From: Streptosporangium saharense
Lineage (GTDB): Bacteria; Actinomycetota; Actinomycetes; Streptosporangiales; Streptosporangiaceae
NCBI RefSeq assembly: GCF_014203715.1
Contig: NZ_JACHJP010000001.1
Coordinates: forward strand, 1,342,432 to 1,406,431
DNA length: 64,000 nucleotides
Direction: 5' to 3'
The notes under the pieces are model-generated. The model made no database searches, was not told where the DNA came from, and was given only the letters and a program-made list of their open reading frames with translations. Each line of letters begins with the position of its first letter. The stretch's first letter is position 1. A program made the position numbers and the translations under genes. Of this stretch, positions 26,746 through 34,561 are shown one piece after another.

Positions 26746-27870
26746 ATGCCCACCCCCACCTCACTGTCCCCTGACACCGTCCGGGAGGCCGCCGCCGTCG
26801 CCGCCAAGCGCGCGGCGGAGGCCGAGGCGAACAGACAGCTCACCCCCGACGTGGTCGAGGCGATCGTCCACGCGGGCTTCGTCAGGCACTTCGTGCCCGC
26901 CAGACACGGCGGCGCGGCGGGAGGCTTCACCGAGCTGCTGTCCGCCGTGACACAGGTGGGGGAGGGCTGCGCGTCCGCCGCGTGGTTCGCCTCCCTGACG
27001 GCGGGCACCGGCAGACTGGCCGCCTACCTTCCCGAGGAAGGGCAGCGGGAGGTCTGGGCGGAGGGCCCCCACACCGTCGTGGTGGGGGGCCTGGTCCAGG
27101 CCGGTACGGCCGAGCCGGTCCCCGGTGGCTGGCGGGTCCGTGGCCAGTGGCCGTACGTCAGCGGGATCGCCCACTCGGGCTGGGCGCTGCTGTGCGCGAA
27201 GACGGAGCGGGGGGCCAGGTTCTTCGCGGTCCCCCGCGCCTCGTACGGCGTCGCCGACACCTGGTTCAACAGCGGCATGCGGGCCACGGGGAGCAACACC
27301 CTGATCCTTGACGAGACCGAGGTGCCCGACGCCCGTTCCGTCGCCCTCGACGACCTGCTCGCCGGGGAGGCCCCCGGCGCGCAGGCCCCCTGTCACCGGG
27401 TGCCGATGAAGGCGGGCAACGGCCTCACCCTGACCGCCCCCCTGCTCGGCGCCGCGCGCGGCGCGCTGCGGCGCTGGTCGGAGCTGGTCGGCGACAAGCT
27501 GCTCGCCCCCGCGGGGGCGATCTCGGGCGGGGTCGGCAGGGCTTCCTACGAGCTGATCCTCGCCCGCGCCGACGGCGAGGTGGACGCGGCGGCGCTGCTG
27601 CTGCGGCGGGTCGCCGAGGTCGCCGACCAGGCACCCGTCGGCGCCCTGCACACCGCGCGCAACGGGCGTGACTGCGCGCTGGCCGCCGACCTGCTCGCGA
27701 CCGCCGTCGAGCGGCTGCTGCGCAGCTCGGGCAGCCGGGGCCAGTCGGAGAACGAGGCGCTGCAACGGCACTGGCGCGACGTGACCACGGGCGCGGGCCA
27801 CGCCGGTCTGCAACTGCCCGCCGTCGCGGGCGCGTTCGTGAGCCAGTCCGCCCTGCCGTCAACGGGGTGA
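26746..27870 (+). CDS. Acyl-CoA-dehydrogenase-fold flavin monooxygenase (ActVA-ORF5-like)
   Basis: 374-residue group D flavoprotein, the oxygenase half of a two-component system that hydroxylates aromatic rings using reduced FMN or FAD from a separate reductase. It has the ACAD layout: N-terminal helical domain, VPARHGGAAGGFTELL, GWRVRGQWPYVSGIAHSGWALL in the beta-domain, GMRATGSNTLILDETEVP, and a C-terminal four-helix bundle ending HAGLQLPAVAGAF. The FMN reductase at 31127 is the likely partner. Expected role by analogy: oxidation of the dihydro-naphthalene to the quinone and ring hydroxylation. Confidence 0.87.
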   Translation: MPTPTSLSPDTVREAAAVAAKRAAEAEANRQLTPDVVEAIVHAGFVRHFVPARHGGAAGGFTELLSAVTQVGEGCASAAWFASLTAGTGRLAAYLPEEGQREVWAEGPHTVVVGGLVQAGTAEPVPGGWRVRGQWPYVSGIAHSGWALLCAKTERGARFFAVPRASYGVADTWFNSGMRATGSNTLILDETEVPDARSVALDDLLAGEAPGAQAPCHRVPMKAGNGLTLTAPLLGAARGALRRWSELVGDKLLAPAGAISGGVGRASYELILARADGEVDAAALLLRRVAEVADQAPVGALHTARNGRDCALAADLLATAVERLLRSSGSRGQSENEALQRHWRDVTTGAGHAGLQLPAVAGAFVSQSALPSTG

Positions 27871-27915
27871 CCGACCACAGGAACATCCACGGGGTGACCG
27901 ACCACAGGAAGGGGA
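27862..27915 (+). repeat. 27-bp tandem duplication across the monooxygenase stop
   Basis: A 22-base segment starting ACGGGGTGACCGACC occurs at 27862-27883 and again at 27889-27910, so the unit is 27 bp. The first copy contains the TGA of the monooxygenase; the second lies just before the GGAAGGGGAA ribosome-binding site of the cyclase gene. A recent slipped duplication is the simplest explanation. Confidence 0.85.
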
Positions 27916-27922
27916 ACGACCC

Positions 27923-28834
27923 ATGGCCACGCCGGAGCTGGTCGAGGTCGCGAAGGGTGTCCACGCCTACCTCCAGCCCGACGGGGGCTGGTGCCTCAAC
28001 AACGCCGGGGTGATCACCACCCCGGACGGGGCCGTGGTCGTGGACACCGCCGCCACAGAACGCAGGGCCCTGGCGCTGCGCGACGCCGTGGACTCGGTCG
28101 CCGGGGGAGCCCGCAGGCTCGTGGTCAACACCCACTTCCACGGCGACCACGTCTTCGGCAACGCGGTCTTCGGCCAGGAGGCGACCGTGGTGAGCCACGA
28201 GGGCACCCGCGCCGAGATCGCCGAGACCGGGCTCGCGCTGACCGGCCTGTGGCCCGACGTGGAGTGGGGCGACGTCAGCGTCGTGCCGCCCGACGTCACC
28301 TACACCGACCGCCTGACGGTGCACGCGGGCGGCCGGCGGATCGAACTGATCTCGGCGGGTCCCGCGCACACCCGGCACGACACCGTGGTCTGGCTGCCCG
28401 AGGAGCGCGTCCTGTTCGCCGGGGACATCGTCATGCCCGGCTGCACGCCGTTCGTGATGATGGGGACCGTCAGGGGGTCACTGGCCACCCTCGGCCTGCT
28501 GCGGGAGCTGCGGCCCGAGGTCGTCGTCGGCGGCCACGGCCCCGTCTCCGGGGCGCACGCCCTCGACGAGACCGAGGCGTATCTCCGCTGGCTGCGACGG
28601 GTCGCGGCCGACGGGGCACGGCGCGGGCTCGACGCCCTCACCACGGCCCGCGAGTGCTCCCTCGGCGAGTACGGCAGGCTGCTCGACCCCGAGCGGCTCG
28701 TGGGCAACCTCCACCGGGCCCTGCTCGAACCCGACGGCGGACCGGACCACGAGCTCGGCGTGCCGCTGGACGTGCCCGCCGTGTTCGGGGAGATCGTCGA
28801 GTTCAACGGCGGCCTGCCCGCCTGTCACGCCTGA
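27923..28834 (+). CDS. Metallo-beta-lactamase-fold polyketide cyclase (ActIV-like)
   Basis: 303-residue zinc hydrolase-fold protein with the metal motif NTHFHGDHVFGN at about residues 68-79, a further histidine in SAGPAHTRHDTVVW, GDIVMPG and GGHGPVSGAHA. In actinorhodin biosynthesis the MBL-fold protein ActIV closes the second ring and releases the chain; this is the natural assignment here because no other second-ring cyclase is seen. It is preceded by a good purine-rich ribosome-binding site and lies between the monooxygenase and glycosyltransferases. Confidence 0.87.
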   Translation: MATPELVEVAKGVHAYLQPDGGWCLNNAGVITTPDGAVVVDTAATERRALALRDAVDSVAGGARRLVVNTHFHGDHVFGNAVFGQEATVVSHEGTRAEIAETGLALTGLWPDVEWGDVSVVPPDVTYTDRLTVHAGGRRIELISAGPAHTRHDTVVWLPEERVLFAGDIVMPGCTPFVMMGTVRGSLATLGLLRELRPEVVVGGHGPVSGAHALDETEAYLRWLRRVAADGARRGLDALTTARECSLGEYGRLLDPERLVGNLHRALLEPDGGPDHELGVPLDVPAVFGEIVEFNGGLPACHA

Positions 28835-28866
28835 CCAAGCCCTCGCAGGAAACCAGGGGTGTGCGC

Positions 28867-29976
28867 ATGAGAGTTCTCTTCGTCGCGGGCCACACGGCCG
28901 GTGCCTCCTATCCACTGGTCCCGCTGGCCCAGGCCGTACGGCTCGCGGGGCACGAGGTCTTCTTCGCGGGACACGAGGACCTCCTGCCCGTCATCGCCTC
29001 CGCCGGGCTGCCCGCGGTCGCGGTCTCCTCGGGGAGGCTGCCCGACTTCCTCGTGGACCGCAGGGGGCAGACCGTCGAGCTGCCCGAGCCGGGGCACGAG
29101 CGTGACGTGGCCGTGGGGCGCGTGTTTGGCCGCTTCGCCGCCGACAGCCTGGACGGGCTGCTGGCCCTGGTGCGGGACTGGCGGCCAGAGCGGGTCATCG
29201 GGGCGGCGACGGCCCACGCCGCGCCGCTGGCGGCCCACGACGGCGGCGTGCCGTACGTCCGCTTCGGCACCGACCTGGCGGAGCCGGTCGTCCACACGCT
29301 GGCGGCCGTCGCCGAGCTGGGACCCGAGCTGGAGAAACTCGGCCTGTACGAGCTTCCCGCGTCGTGGCGCGCGGTCAGCGTGGCGCCGCCGAGCCTGCGC
29401 CCGCCCGACGCCACCCCCGCCCTGCCGCTGCGGCACATCCCCTACGAGACGCAGACGGCCCTGCCGCCCTGGGCCTACGCGGGCGGCGACGGGCCAAGAG
29501 TCCTGGTCAGCGCGTACGGCGAGGCCCCGCCCGAGCGGTTGGACGACCTGCTGGCCGGGCTGCGCGAGCTGGACGCCGAGATCGTGGTGACCGCCCCGCA
29601 GGAGACGCTCGACGGGCTGGGACAGCCGCCGGGCGTGCGCCTCGGCCGGGTCCCGCTCGGCGTCGCCGTACGACCCGGAGACGTCGTGGTGCACCGGGGG
29701 CACGCGGACGCGGTCCTGACCTGCCTGGCACGGGCGGTTCCGCAGGTCCTGCTGCCGGGGGAGCCAGACCCGGACGAGCACGCCGCCCGGCTGGCCCAGC
29801 TCGGGGTGGCCAGACTCTCGGCCGGAGCTTCGGCCGAGGAGGTCGTCGGGGCGTGCCGGGAGGTGCTGGCCGAACCCTCCTACGGGCAGGCCGCGCACCG
29901 GCTGCGCGCCGAGATCCACGAGATGCCGCTGCCCGCGGACCTCGTCCCCCTGCTGACCGAGGAGGTGGCGGCGTGA
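28867..29976 (+). CDS. GT1-type glycosyltransferase with degenerate donor motif
   Basis: 369-residue GT-B protein related to the glycosyltransferases of aromatic polyketide clusters: MRVLFVAGHTAGASYPLVPLAQAVRLAGHEVFFAG at the N-terminus and VPQVLLPGEPDPDEHAARLAQLGVARL near the C-terminus. The donor-binding motif that is usually H-x-GG-x-x-T reads HRGHADAV near residue 275, lacking the double glycine and threonine, unlike the next gene. It may be inactive as a catalyst, act as a helper for its neighbour, or use an unusual donor. ATG 28867 is chosen; GTG 28861 is an alternative. Coupled to the next gene by a GTGA overlap. Confidence 0.85.
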   Translation: MRVLFVAGHTAGASYPLVPLAQAVRLAGHEVFFAGHEDLLPVIASAGLPAVAVSSGRLPDFLVDRRGQTVELPEPGHERDVAVGRVFGRFAADSLDGLLALVRDWRPERVIGAATAHAAPLAAHDGGVPYVRFGTDLAEPVVHTLAAVAELGPELEKLGLYELPASWRAVSVAPPSLRPPDATPALPLRHIPYETQTALPPWAYAGGDGPRVLVSAYGEAPPERLDDLLAGLRELDAEIVVTAPQETLDGLGQPPGVRLGRVPLGVAVRPGDVVVHRGHADAVLTCLARAVPQVLLPGEPDPDEHAARLAQLGVARLSAGASAEEVVGACREVLAEPSYGQAAHRLRAEIHEMPLPADLVPLLTEEVAA

Positions 29977-31109
29977 GGATCCTGTTCGTGGCCGGGGGCA
30001 CCTCGGGGGTGATCTTCTCGATCATCCCGCTGGCCCAGGCGGCGCGTAACGCCGGGCACGAGGTGGTGATGGCCGGGCCGGAGAACGTGGTGTCCACCAT
30101 CACCTCGGCCGGGCTGACGGCCGTCGCGGTCACCTCGCGCAAGATGCTGGACACCCTGCTGTACGACGACGGCGAGCGCCGCCCGATCCCCACGGACCTG
30201 CACGAGCGCTACATCTTCAACGGGCGCTGCTTCGGGCGCTACGCCGACTGGTGCCTTGAGGGGCTGCTCGCCTTCGCCGACCACTGGAGGCCGGACGTGG
30301 TGGTCGGCGGCACCCTGGTCTTCGCCGCGCCGCTGGTGGCCCGCCACGCGGGCGTGCCGTACGTCAAGCAGGCGGTTGACATGGGAGAGCCCCGCACGAT
30401 CGACCTGGCGGCGGCGGCCGAGCTCGGGCCGTGGCTGAGGCGGCTCGGCTTCCACGAGATGCCGCGCTCCGACCTGTTCGTCGACGTCTGCCCGCCCAGC
30501 CTCAGGGAGGCGGACGCGCCGCCCGCCCAGATCATGCGCTACATCCCCTACTCGACCAAGGGACGCATCGAATCCTGGATGTACACCAGGGGGGACAGAC
30601 CGAGGGTGCTGGTCTCGGCGGGCAGCCGGGTCACCCCGGACCGCGACTTCGAGATCCTCAGCGGCCTGGTCGCCAAGGTGGGCGCGCTGGACGTGGAGCT
30701 GTTCGTCGCGGCGCCCCCGGACGTGGCGGCGGCGCTGCGGCCCCTGCCGGACAACGTCAGGGCGGGCTGGCTACCCCTCGACGTGGTCGCCCCGACCTGT
30801 GACCTGGTCGTCAGCCACGCCGGTGGCACCACGGTCCTGGGGAACATGCACTACGGCGTGCCGCAGTTGCTCATCCCCTACCTGCCCTACGCGATGGGCT
30901 TCACCCGCAGGCTCACCGAGTACGGCGCAGCCAAGATGCTGCCCCCCGAGGACGACTCCCCGGAGAACGTCGCCGAGGCCTGCCGGGAGGTGCTGGGCAC
31001 GCCCTCCTACCGGCAGCGCGCCCGGGACGTCTCCCAGGAGATGTCCCGGCTCCCCGGCCCCTCCCAGGCGCTGGCCGCCGTCGAGCGGCTGGTCCACACC
31101 TCCCGATAG
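29973..31109 (+). CDS. GT1-type deoxysugar glycosyltransferase
   Basis: 378-residue GT-B enzyme predicted to attach the dimethylamino-deoxysugar to the polyketide. N-terminus VRILFVAGGTSGVIFSIIPLAQAARNAGHEVVMAG is like the granaticin and medermycin cluster transferases. The donor site is intact: DLVVSHAGGTTVLGNMHYGVPQLLIP, with HAGGTT near residue 281. GTG start overlapping the preceding stop. Whether it forms a C- or O-glycoside cannot be decided from sequence; the medermycin and granaticin relatives make C-glycosides. Confidence 0.92.
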   Translation: MRILFVAGGTSGVIFSIIPLAQAARNAGHEVVMAGPENVVSTITSAGLTAVAVTSRKMLDTLLYDDGERRPIPTDLHERYIFNGRCFGRYADWCLEGLLAFADHWRPDVVVGGTLVFAAPLVARHAGVPYVKQAVDMGEPRTIDLAAAAELGPWLRRLGFHEMPRSDLFVDVCPPSLREADAPPAQIMRYIPYSTKGRIESWMYTRGDRPRVLVSAGSRVTPDRDFEILSGLVAKVGALDVELFVAAPPDVAAALRPLPDNVRAGWLPLDVVAPTCDLVVSHAGGTTVLGNMHYGVPQLLIPYLPYAMGFTRRLTEYGAAKMLPPEDDSPENVAEACREVLGTPSYRQRARDVSQEMSRLPGPSQALAAVERLVHTSR

Positions 31110-31126
31110 ATCGTTAGGAGTTCGCG

Positions 31127-31720
31127 TTGTCACAGACACCCCTCCACCTGGCCGTGGTCGTGGGAAGCGTGCGTGAGGGCCGCTTCGGGCCGACCGTGGT
31201 GAACTGGTTCGCCGAGCAGGTCACCCAGTACGGACGCTTCACCACCGACGTCATCGACCTGGCCGAGCTTCCGCTGCCGGTCGTGCTGCCGCGCTTCGGG
31301 GACGACCCGGCCCCCGAGGTCGCCGCCGTCGCGAAGCAGTTGTCGGAACGGCTCGCCGCCGCGGACGCCTTCGTGGTGGTCACCCCCGAGTACAACCACA
31401 GCCTGCCCGCCTCGCTGAAGAACGCGCTGGACTGGAGCGACGCCGAATGGCAGGCCAAGCCGGTCGCGCTGGTGGCCTACGGCGGCCGGTCCGGGGGCAT
31501 CCGGGCGGCCGAGCACACGCGGCAGATCCTCTCGGCCCTTGAGGCGGTGACCATCCGCGAGGTGCTCACCTTCCAGTTCCCCAGGGAGGTCTTCGGCGAG
31601 GACGGCGGCCCCAAGGACCCCGAAAGCTACGCCGCGACGGCCAAGGAGATCCTGCGGCAGCTCGAATGGTGGGCGGGCGTGCTGCGCGAGGGACGTGAGC
31701 AGCGGCCCTATGTCGCGTGA
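31127..31720 (+). CDS. NAD(P)H-dependent FMN reductase
   Basis: 197-residue flavodoxin-fold reductase: VVVGSVREGRFGPTVVNWF binds FMN phosphate near residues 7-25, and VVTPEYNHSLPASLKNALDW is the signature of NADPH-dependent FMN reductases. It starts with TTG six bases after TTAGGAG. Expected to supply reduced flavin to the monooxygenase at 26746; alternatively it reduces quinones directly to limit redox stress. Actinorhodin uses an unrelated flavin reductase (ActVB) for this job. Confidence 0.88.
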   Translation: MSQTPLHLAVVVGSVREGRFGPTVVNWFAEQVTQYGRFTTDVIDLAELPLPVVLPRFGDDPAPEVAAVAKQLSERLAAADAFVVVTPEYNHSLPASLKNALDWSDAEWQAKPVALVAYGGRSGGIRAAEHTRQILSALEAVTIREVLTFQFPREVFGEDGGPKDPESYAATAKEILRQLEWWAGVLREGREQRPYVA

Positions 31721-31727
31721 GGGGACG

Positions 31728-32744
31728 ATGCTCGCCGTCCGCGTCCACGAGTACGGCCCGCCCGAGGTGCTGCGCCCCGAGGAGGTCCCGGTGCCGAGGC
31801 CGGGACCCGGGCAGGTGCTGGTCGAGGTCGAGGCGGTCAGCGTGGGCTTCGCGCAGACCCAGATGCGCCGCGACCTCTTCCCCGCCCCGATGTGGCGGCC
31901 TGCCTTCCCCATCGTGCTCGGCGGCGACGTCGTCGGCGTGGTCACCGAGACCGGTCCCGGTGTCGAGGGGGTACGGCCCGGCGACAGGGTGGGCGCCTAC
32001 ACGCTGCACGGCGCCTACGCGGAGTACGCGGTGCTCGACGCCGCCTCGCTCGTCCCGGTGCCCGGGGACCTGGACGCCGTACGGGCGACCGTGCTGCCCG
32101 GCTCGGGGCCGATCGCGATGGGCACGCTCGGGGTGGCCGACCCCCGGCCAGGGGAGCGGGTGCTGGTCCACGCGGCCTCCGGCGGCATCGGCCACCTCGC
32201 CGTGCAACTGGCCAGGCTGGCGGGGGCGGGACAGGTGATCGCGACGGCGGGTTCGGCGGCCAAGCGCGACTTCGTCCGCGGTCTCGGCGCCGACGTGGTC
32301 GTCGACTACGGCGAGGACGGCTGGGCCGAGCGGGTGCGCGAGGCGACGGACGGCGCCGGGGTGGACGTCGTCCTCGACAGCGTCGGGGGACAGGTGCTCC
32401 GGCAGGGGATCGGTCTGCTGGCGCCGTTCGGACGACTGGTGTTCTACGGCTCATCCAATGGCGGACTGGACATTCCTCATATATCGCCCATGGAGTTGAT
32501 AGGGATTAAATATGTGACGGGATTCGCCCTTTCCGCCTGGCGGGCCGCGCGTCCCGACCGATATCGGACAGACCACAAACTGCTGGTGGACTATCTCCGG
32601 GACGGCGCCGTCCGGGACGTCGTGCACGCCGTACTGCCCCTTCATCAGGTGGCACAGGCGCACGAAATCATCGAGAGCCGGTCCCATATCGGGAGAGTTG
32701 TCCTAAAGGTCGGCCGAAACGCCGAGGATCGTCTCTCGACTTGA
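31728..32744 (+). CDS. Zinc-free MDR enoyl/quinone reductase (ActVI-ORF2-like)
   Basis: 338-residue medium-chain reductase of the quinone oxidoreductase group: VEVEAVSVGFAQTQMRRDLF, GGDVVGVVTETGPGVEGVRPGDRVGAYT, and the cofactor motif VLVHAASGGIGHLAVQLARLAG near residue 140. No structural zinc cysteines are present. In BIQ pathways an MDR enoyl reductase (ActVI-ORF2) sets C-15 stereochemistry after the ActVI-ORF1 step, making this the likely role. ATG 31728 has GAGGGG upstream; ATG 31710 overlapping the previous gene is possible. The last 150 bases use visibly more A and T than the rest. Confidence 0.86.
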   Translation: MLAVRVHEYGPPEVLRPEEVPVPRPGPGQVLVEVEAVSVGFAQTQMRRDLFPAPMWRPAFPIVLGGDVVGVVTETGPGVEGVRPGDRVGAYTLHGAYAEYAVLDAASLVPVPGDLDAVRATVLPGSGPIAMGTLGVADPRPGERVLVHAASGGIGHLAVQLARLAGAGQVIATAGSAAKRDFVRGLGADVVVDYGEDGWAERVREATDGAGVDVVLDSVGGQVLRQGIGLLAPFGRLVFYGSSNGGLDIPHISPMELIGIKYVTGFALSAWRAARPDRYRTDHKLLVDYLRDGAVRDVVHAVLPLHQVAQAHEIIESRSHIGRVVLKVGRNAEDRLST

Positions 32745-32835
32745 CCTCTAGCGTGCTTGAGGTTGCAGCATCGAAGGCGTCGAAACCCGTTTTCCGAGTC
32801 CGCTGCGCACAGGCCGCGGGACGGGAGGATTCCCC

Positions 32836-33498
32836 ATGTCTACCGATAACCAGACCAGAACCGTCGAGGTCTACGCCGACGTGCTGTGCCCGTGGAGCTA
32901 CATCGGCAAAAGGCGGCTTGAGACGGCCCTGGCCGGGACGGAGGGCAGGGAACGGCTTGAGATCGTCTGGCGCAGCTACGAGCTGTCGCCGGACGAGGGC
33001 CGTACTCCCGGCAGGACCGCGGCCGAGGCGATGGGCGACTGGTGGGGCGACCAGGGCACCGCGCGGGTCGAGCTGATCCACACCCTCGGCAGGGCGGAGG
33101 GCGTGGCCATCGACCTCACCCTCGCCAGGCCCGTCAACACCTTCGACGCCCACCGGCTGCGTCACCTGGCCGCCGACCACGGTCTGGCCGACGAGGTGAT
33201 GGAGCGGCTGCTGCGCGCCTACCTCTGCGAGGGCCGCAACGTCAGCGACCCCGAGGTCCTGGAGAGCGTCGGCGTCGAGGCCGGTCTCGACGCCGCGCAG
33301 GTGCGTGCCCTGCTCGACGGTGACGCCTACGCCCAGGACGTCCGCGCCGACGAGCGCAGGGCGAAGGAGCGGGGCGTCAACGGCGTGCCGATGCTGATCG
33401 TCGACGACAGGCCGCCCGTCACCGGCATCCAGCCTCCCGCCGACCTGACCCGCCTGCTCCAGGACGCGCTGCGCCCGGCGTCCGTCGCGGGCGACTGA
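32836..33498 (+). CDS. FrnE-like DsbA-family protein
   Basis: 220-residue thioredoxin-fold protein of the FrnE group, named for the frenolicin BIQ cluster. VEVYADVLCPWSYIGKRRLE at residues 10-29 has one active-site-position cysteine (C18) followed by PWS, not a CXXC pair, so it is not a dithiol oxidase; members act as isomerases or redox proteins. KERGVNGVPMLIVDD near residue 179 carries the cis-proline loop. No signal peptide. It starts after a 91-bp gap that contains TTGACC and TAGCGT elements, so it may have its own promoter. It forms a short unit with the LLM gene. Confidence 0.88.
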   Translation: MSTDNQTRTVEVYADVLCPWSYIGKRRLETALAGTEGRERLEIVWRSYELSPDEGRTPGRTAAEAMGDWWGDQGTARVELIHTLGRAEGVAIDLTLARPVNTFDAHRLRHLAADHGLADEVMERLLRAYLCEGRNVSDPEVLESVGVEAGLDAAQVRALLDGDAYAQDVRADERRAKERGVNGVPMLIVDDRPPVTGIQPPADLTRLLQDALRPASVAGD

Positions 33499-33548
33499 CG
33501 GGTTCGACACCTCACCGACCAGACAGCACGAGAGGAAACCACACCCGC

Positions 33549-34406
33549 ATGGACATCGGTATCGGGCTTCCCGGGCACGCCCCGTGGACCGAGGGCAGGA
33601 CCCTGGTCGACTGGGCGCGCCGCGCGGAGGAGCGCGGCTTCTCCACGCTCGCCGTCAGCGACCGCCTGGTCTGGACGACGCCTGAACCCCTGATCACGCT
33701 GGCCGCCGCGGCCGGGGCCACCTCCCGCATCCGGCTGCTCACCAGCGTGCTGCTGGCGCCGCTGCGGGCCAACCACGCGCTGTTCGCCAAGGCCGTCACC
33801 ACCCTCGACCAGCTCGCCGGGCCGGACCGGCTCCGGCTCGGCCTGGCCCCGGGGCTGCGGGACGACGACTTCACCGAGGGCGGGGTGGACTACGCGACCC
33901 GGGGGCGGCAGTTCGACCGGCTGCTCGACCGGCTGGCCGGGGTCTCGCTCGGGGAGGACCCGGTCGGCCCGCGCGCCGCGACGGAGGGCGGGGTGCCGCT
34001 GCTGTTCGGCGGCCACTCCGAGGCGGCCATCCGGCGCATCGTCACCCGGGGCACCGGGTGGATCGCCGGGGACGCGACGGTCGAGGGGGTGCGGGAGTTC
34101 GCGCCCGGCCTGGCCAAGGCGTGGGCGGACGCGGGCAGGCCGGGTTCCCCGAGGCTGGTCGCGACCGTGATGTTCGCGCTCGGCCCGAACGCCCGCCAGG
34201 CGGTCTCGGCCGCCATCGAGCCCTACTACGCCTTCGCGGGCGAGGAGTACGCCACCTACGGCGCCTCGGCCGCGCTCACCACGCCCGAGCAGATCACGAC
34301 CGCGGTGGCCGGGTTCGCCGAGATCGGCGTCGATGAGCTGATCTTCGCGGGCAACGACCCCGACCCCGGCCAGGTGGACCTGCTGGCCGACACGATCGGG
34401 CTGTAG
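33549..34406 (+). CDS. LLM-class oxidoreductase, probably F420-dependent
   Basis: 285-residue luciferase-like TIM-barrel enzyme: MDIGIGLPGHAPWTEGRTLVDWARRAEERGFSTLAVSDRL, then TSRIRLLTSVLLAPLRANHALFAKAVTTLDQLAGPDRLRLGLAPG, the standard LLM N-terminal half. The family uses F420H2 or FMNH2. Because the genome makes F420 (fbiC, fbiA, fbiB flank the cluster), F420 is a reasonable cofactor; F420-dependent LLM reductases also occur in tetracycline biosynthesis. A strong hairpin after the stop ends the unit. Substrate unknown. Confidence 0.85.
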   Translation: MDIGIGLPGHAPWTEGRTLVDWARRAEERGFSTLAVSDRLVWTTPEPLITLAAAAGATSRIRLLTSVLLAPLRANHALFAKAVTTLDQLAGPDRLRLGLAPGLRDDDFTEGGVDYATRGRQFDRLLDRLAGVSLGEDPVGPRAATEGGVPLLFGGHSEAAIRRIVTRGTGWIAGDATVEGVREFAPGLAKAWADAGRPGSPRLVATVMFALGPNARQAVSAAIEPYYAFAGEEYATYGASAALTTPEQITTAVAGFAEIGVDELIFAGNDPDPGQVDLLADTIGL

Positions 34407-34422
34407 GGCCACGTCCCGACGC

Positions 34423-34448
34423 GGACCCCGCGAGTCTTTGCGGGGTCC
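34423..34448 (+). terminator. GC-rich terminator hairpin after the LLM gene
   Basis: GGACCCCGC at 34423-34431 pairs with GCGGGGTCC at 34440-34448 around the loop GAGTCTTT, 17 bases after the LLM stop codon. It separates the tailoring operon from the exporter gene. Confidence 0.8.
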
Positions 34449-34469
34449 CGTCCGCACGGCCACGCCCCG

Positions 34470-34505
34470 AAAAGTGCCGAAAAATCATCAAAAAGCACGC
34501 GAAAA
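34470..34505. promoter_or_regulatory. Phased A-tracts upstream of the exporter gene
   Basis: Runs of four to five A begin at 34470, 34480, 34490 and 34502, so they recur at 10, 10 and 12 bp. Such helical phasing bends DNA, and it is conspicuous in this GC-rich sequence. It lies 57 bp upstream of the exporter start and could assist its promoter or bind a nucleoid protein. Confidence 0.55.
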
Positions 34506-34561
34506 GCGGGCCCGTCGCGGTGCGGCGGCCTTCCGGACGAACTCGACGAAGGGATCAACCG

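Noticed and set aside
32745..32835. A fifth SARP site upstream of the FrnE-like gene
   Set aside because: TAGCGT could be a -10, but the preceding sequence has no 11-bp-spaced heptads at the right distance.
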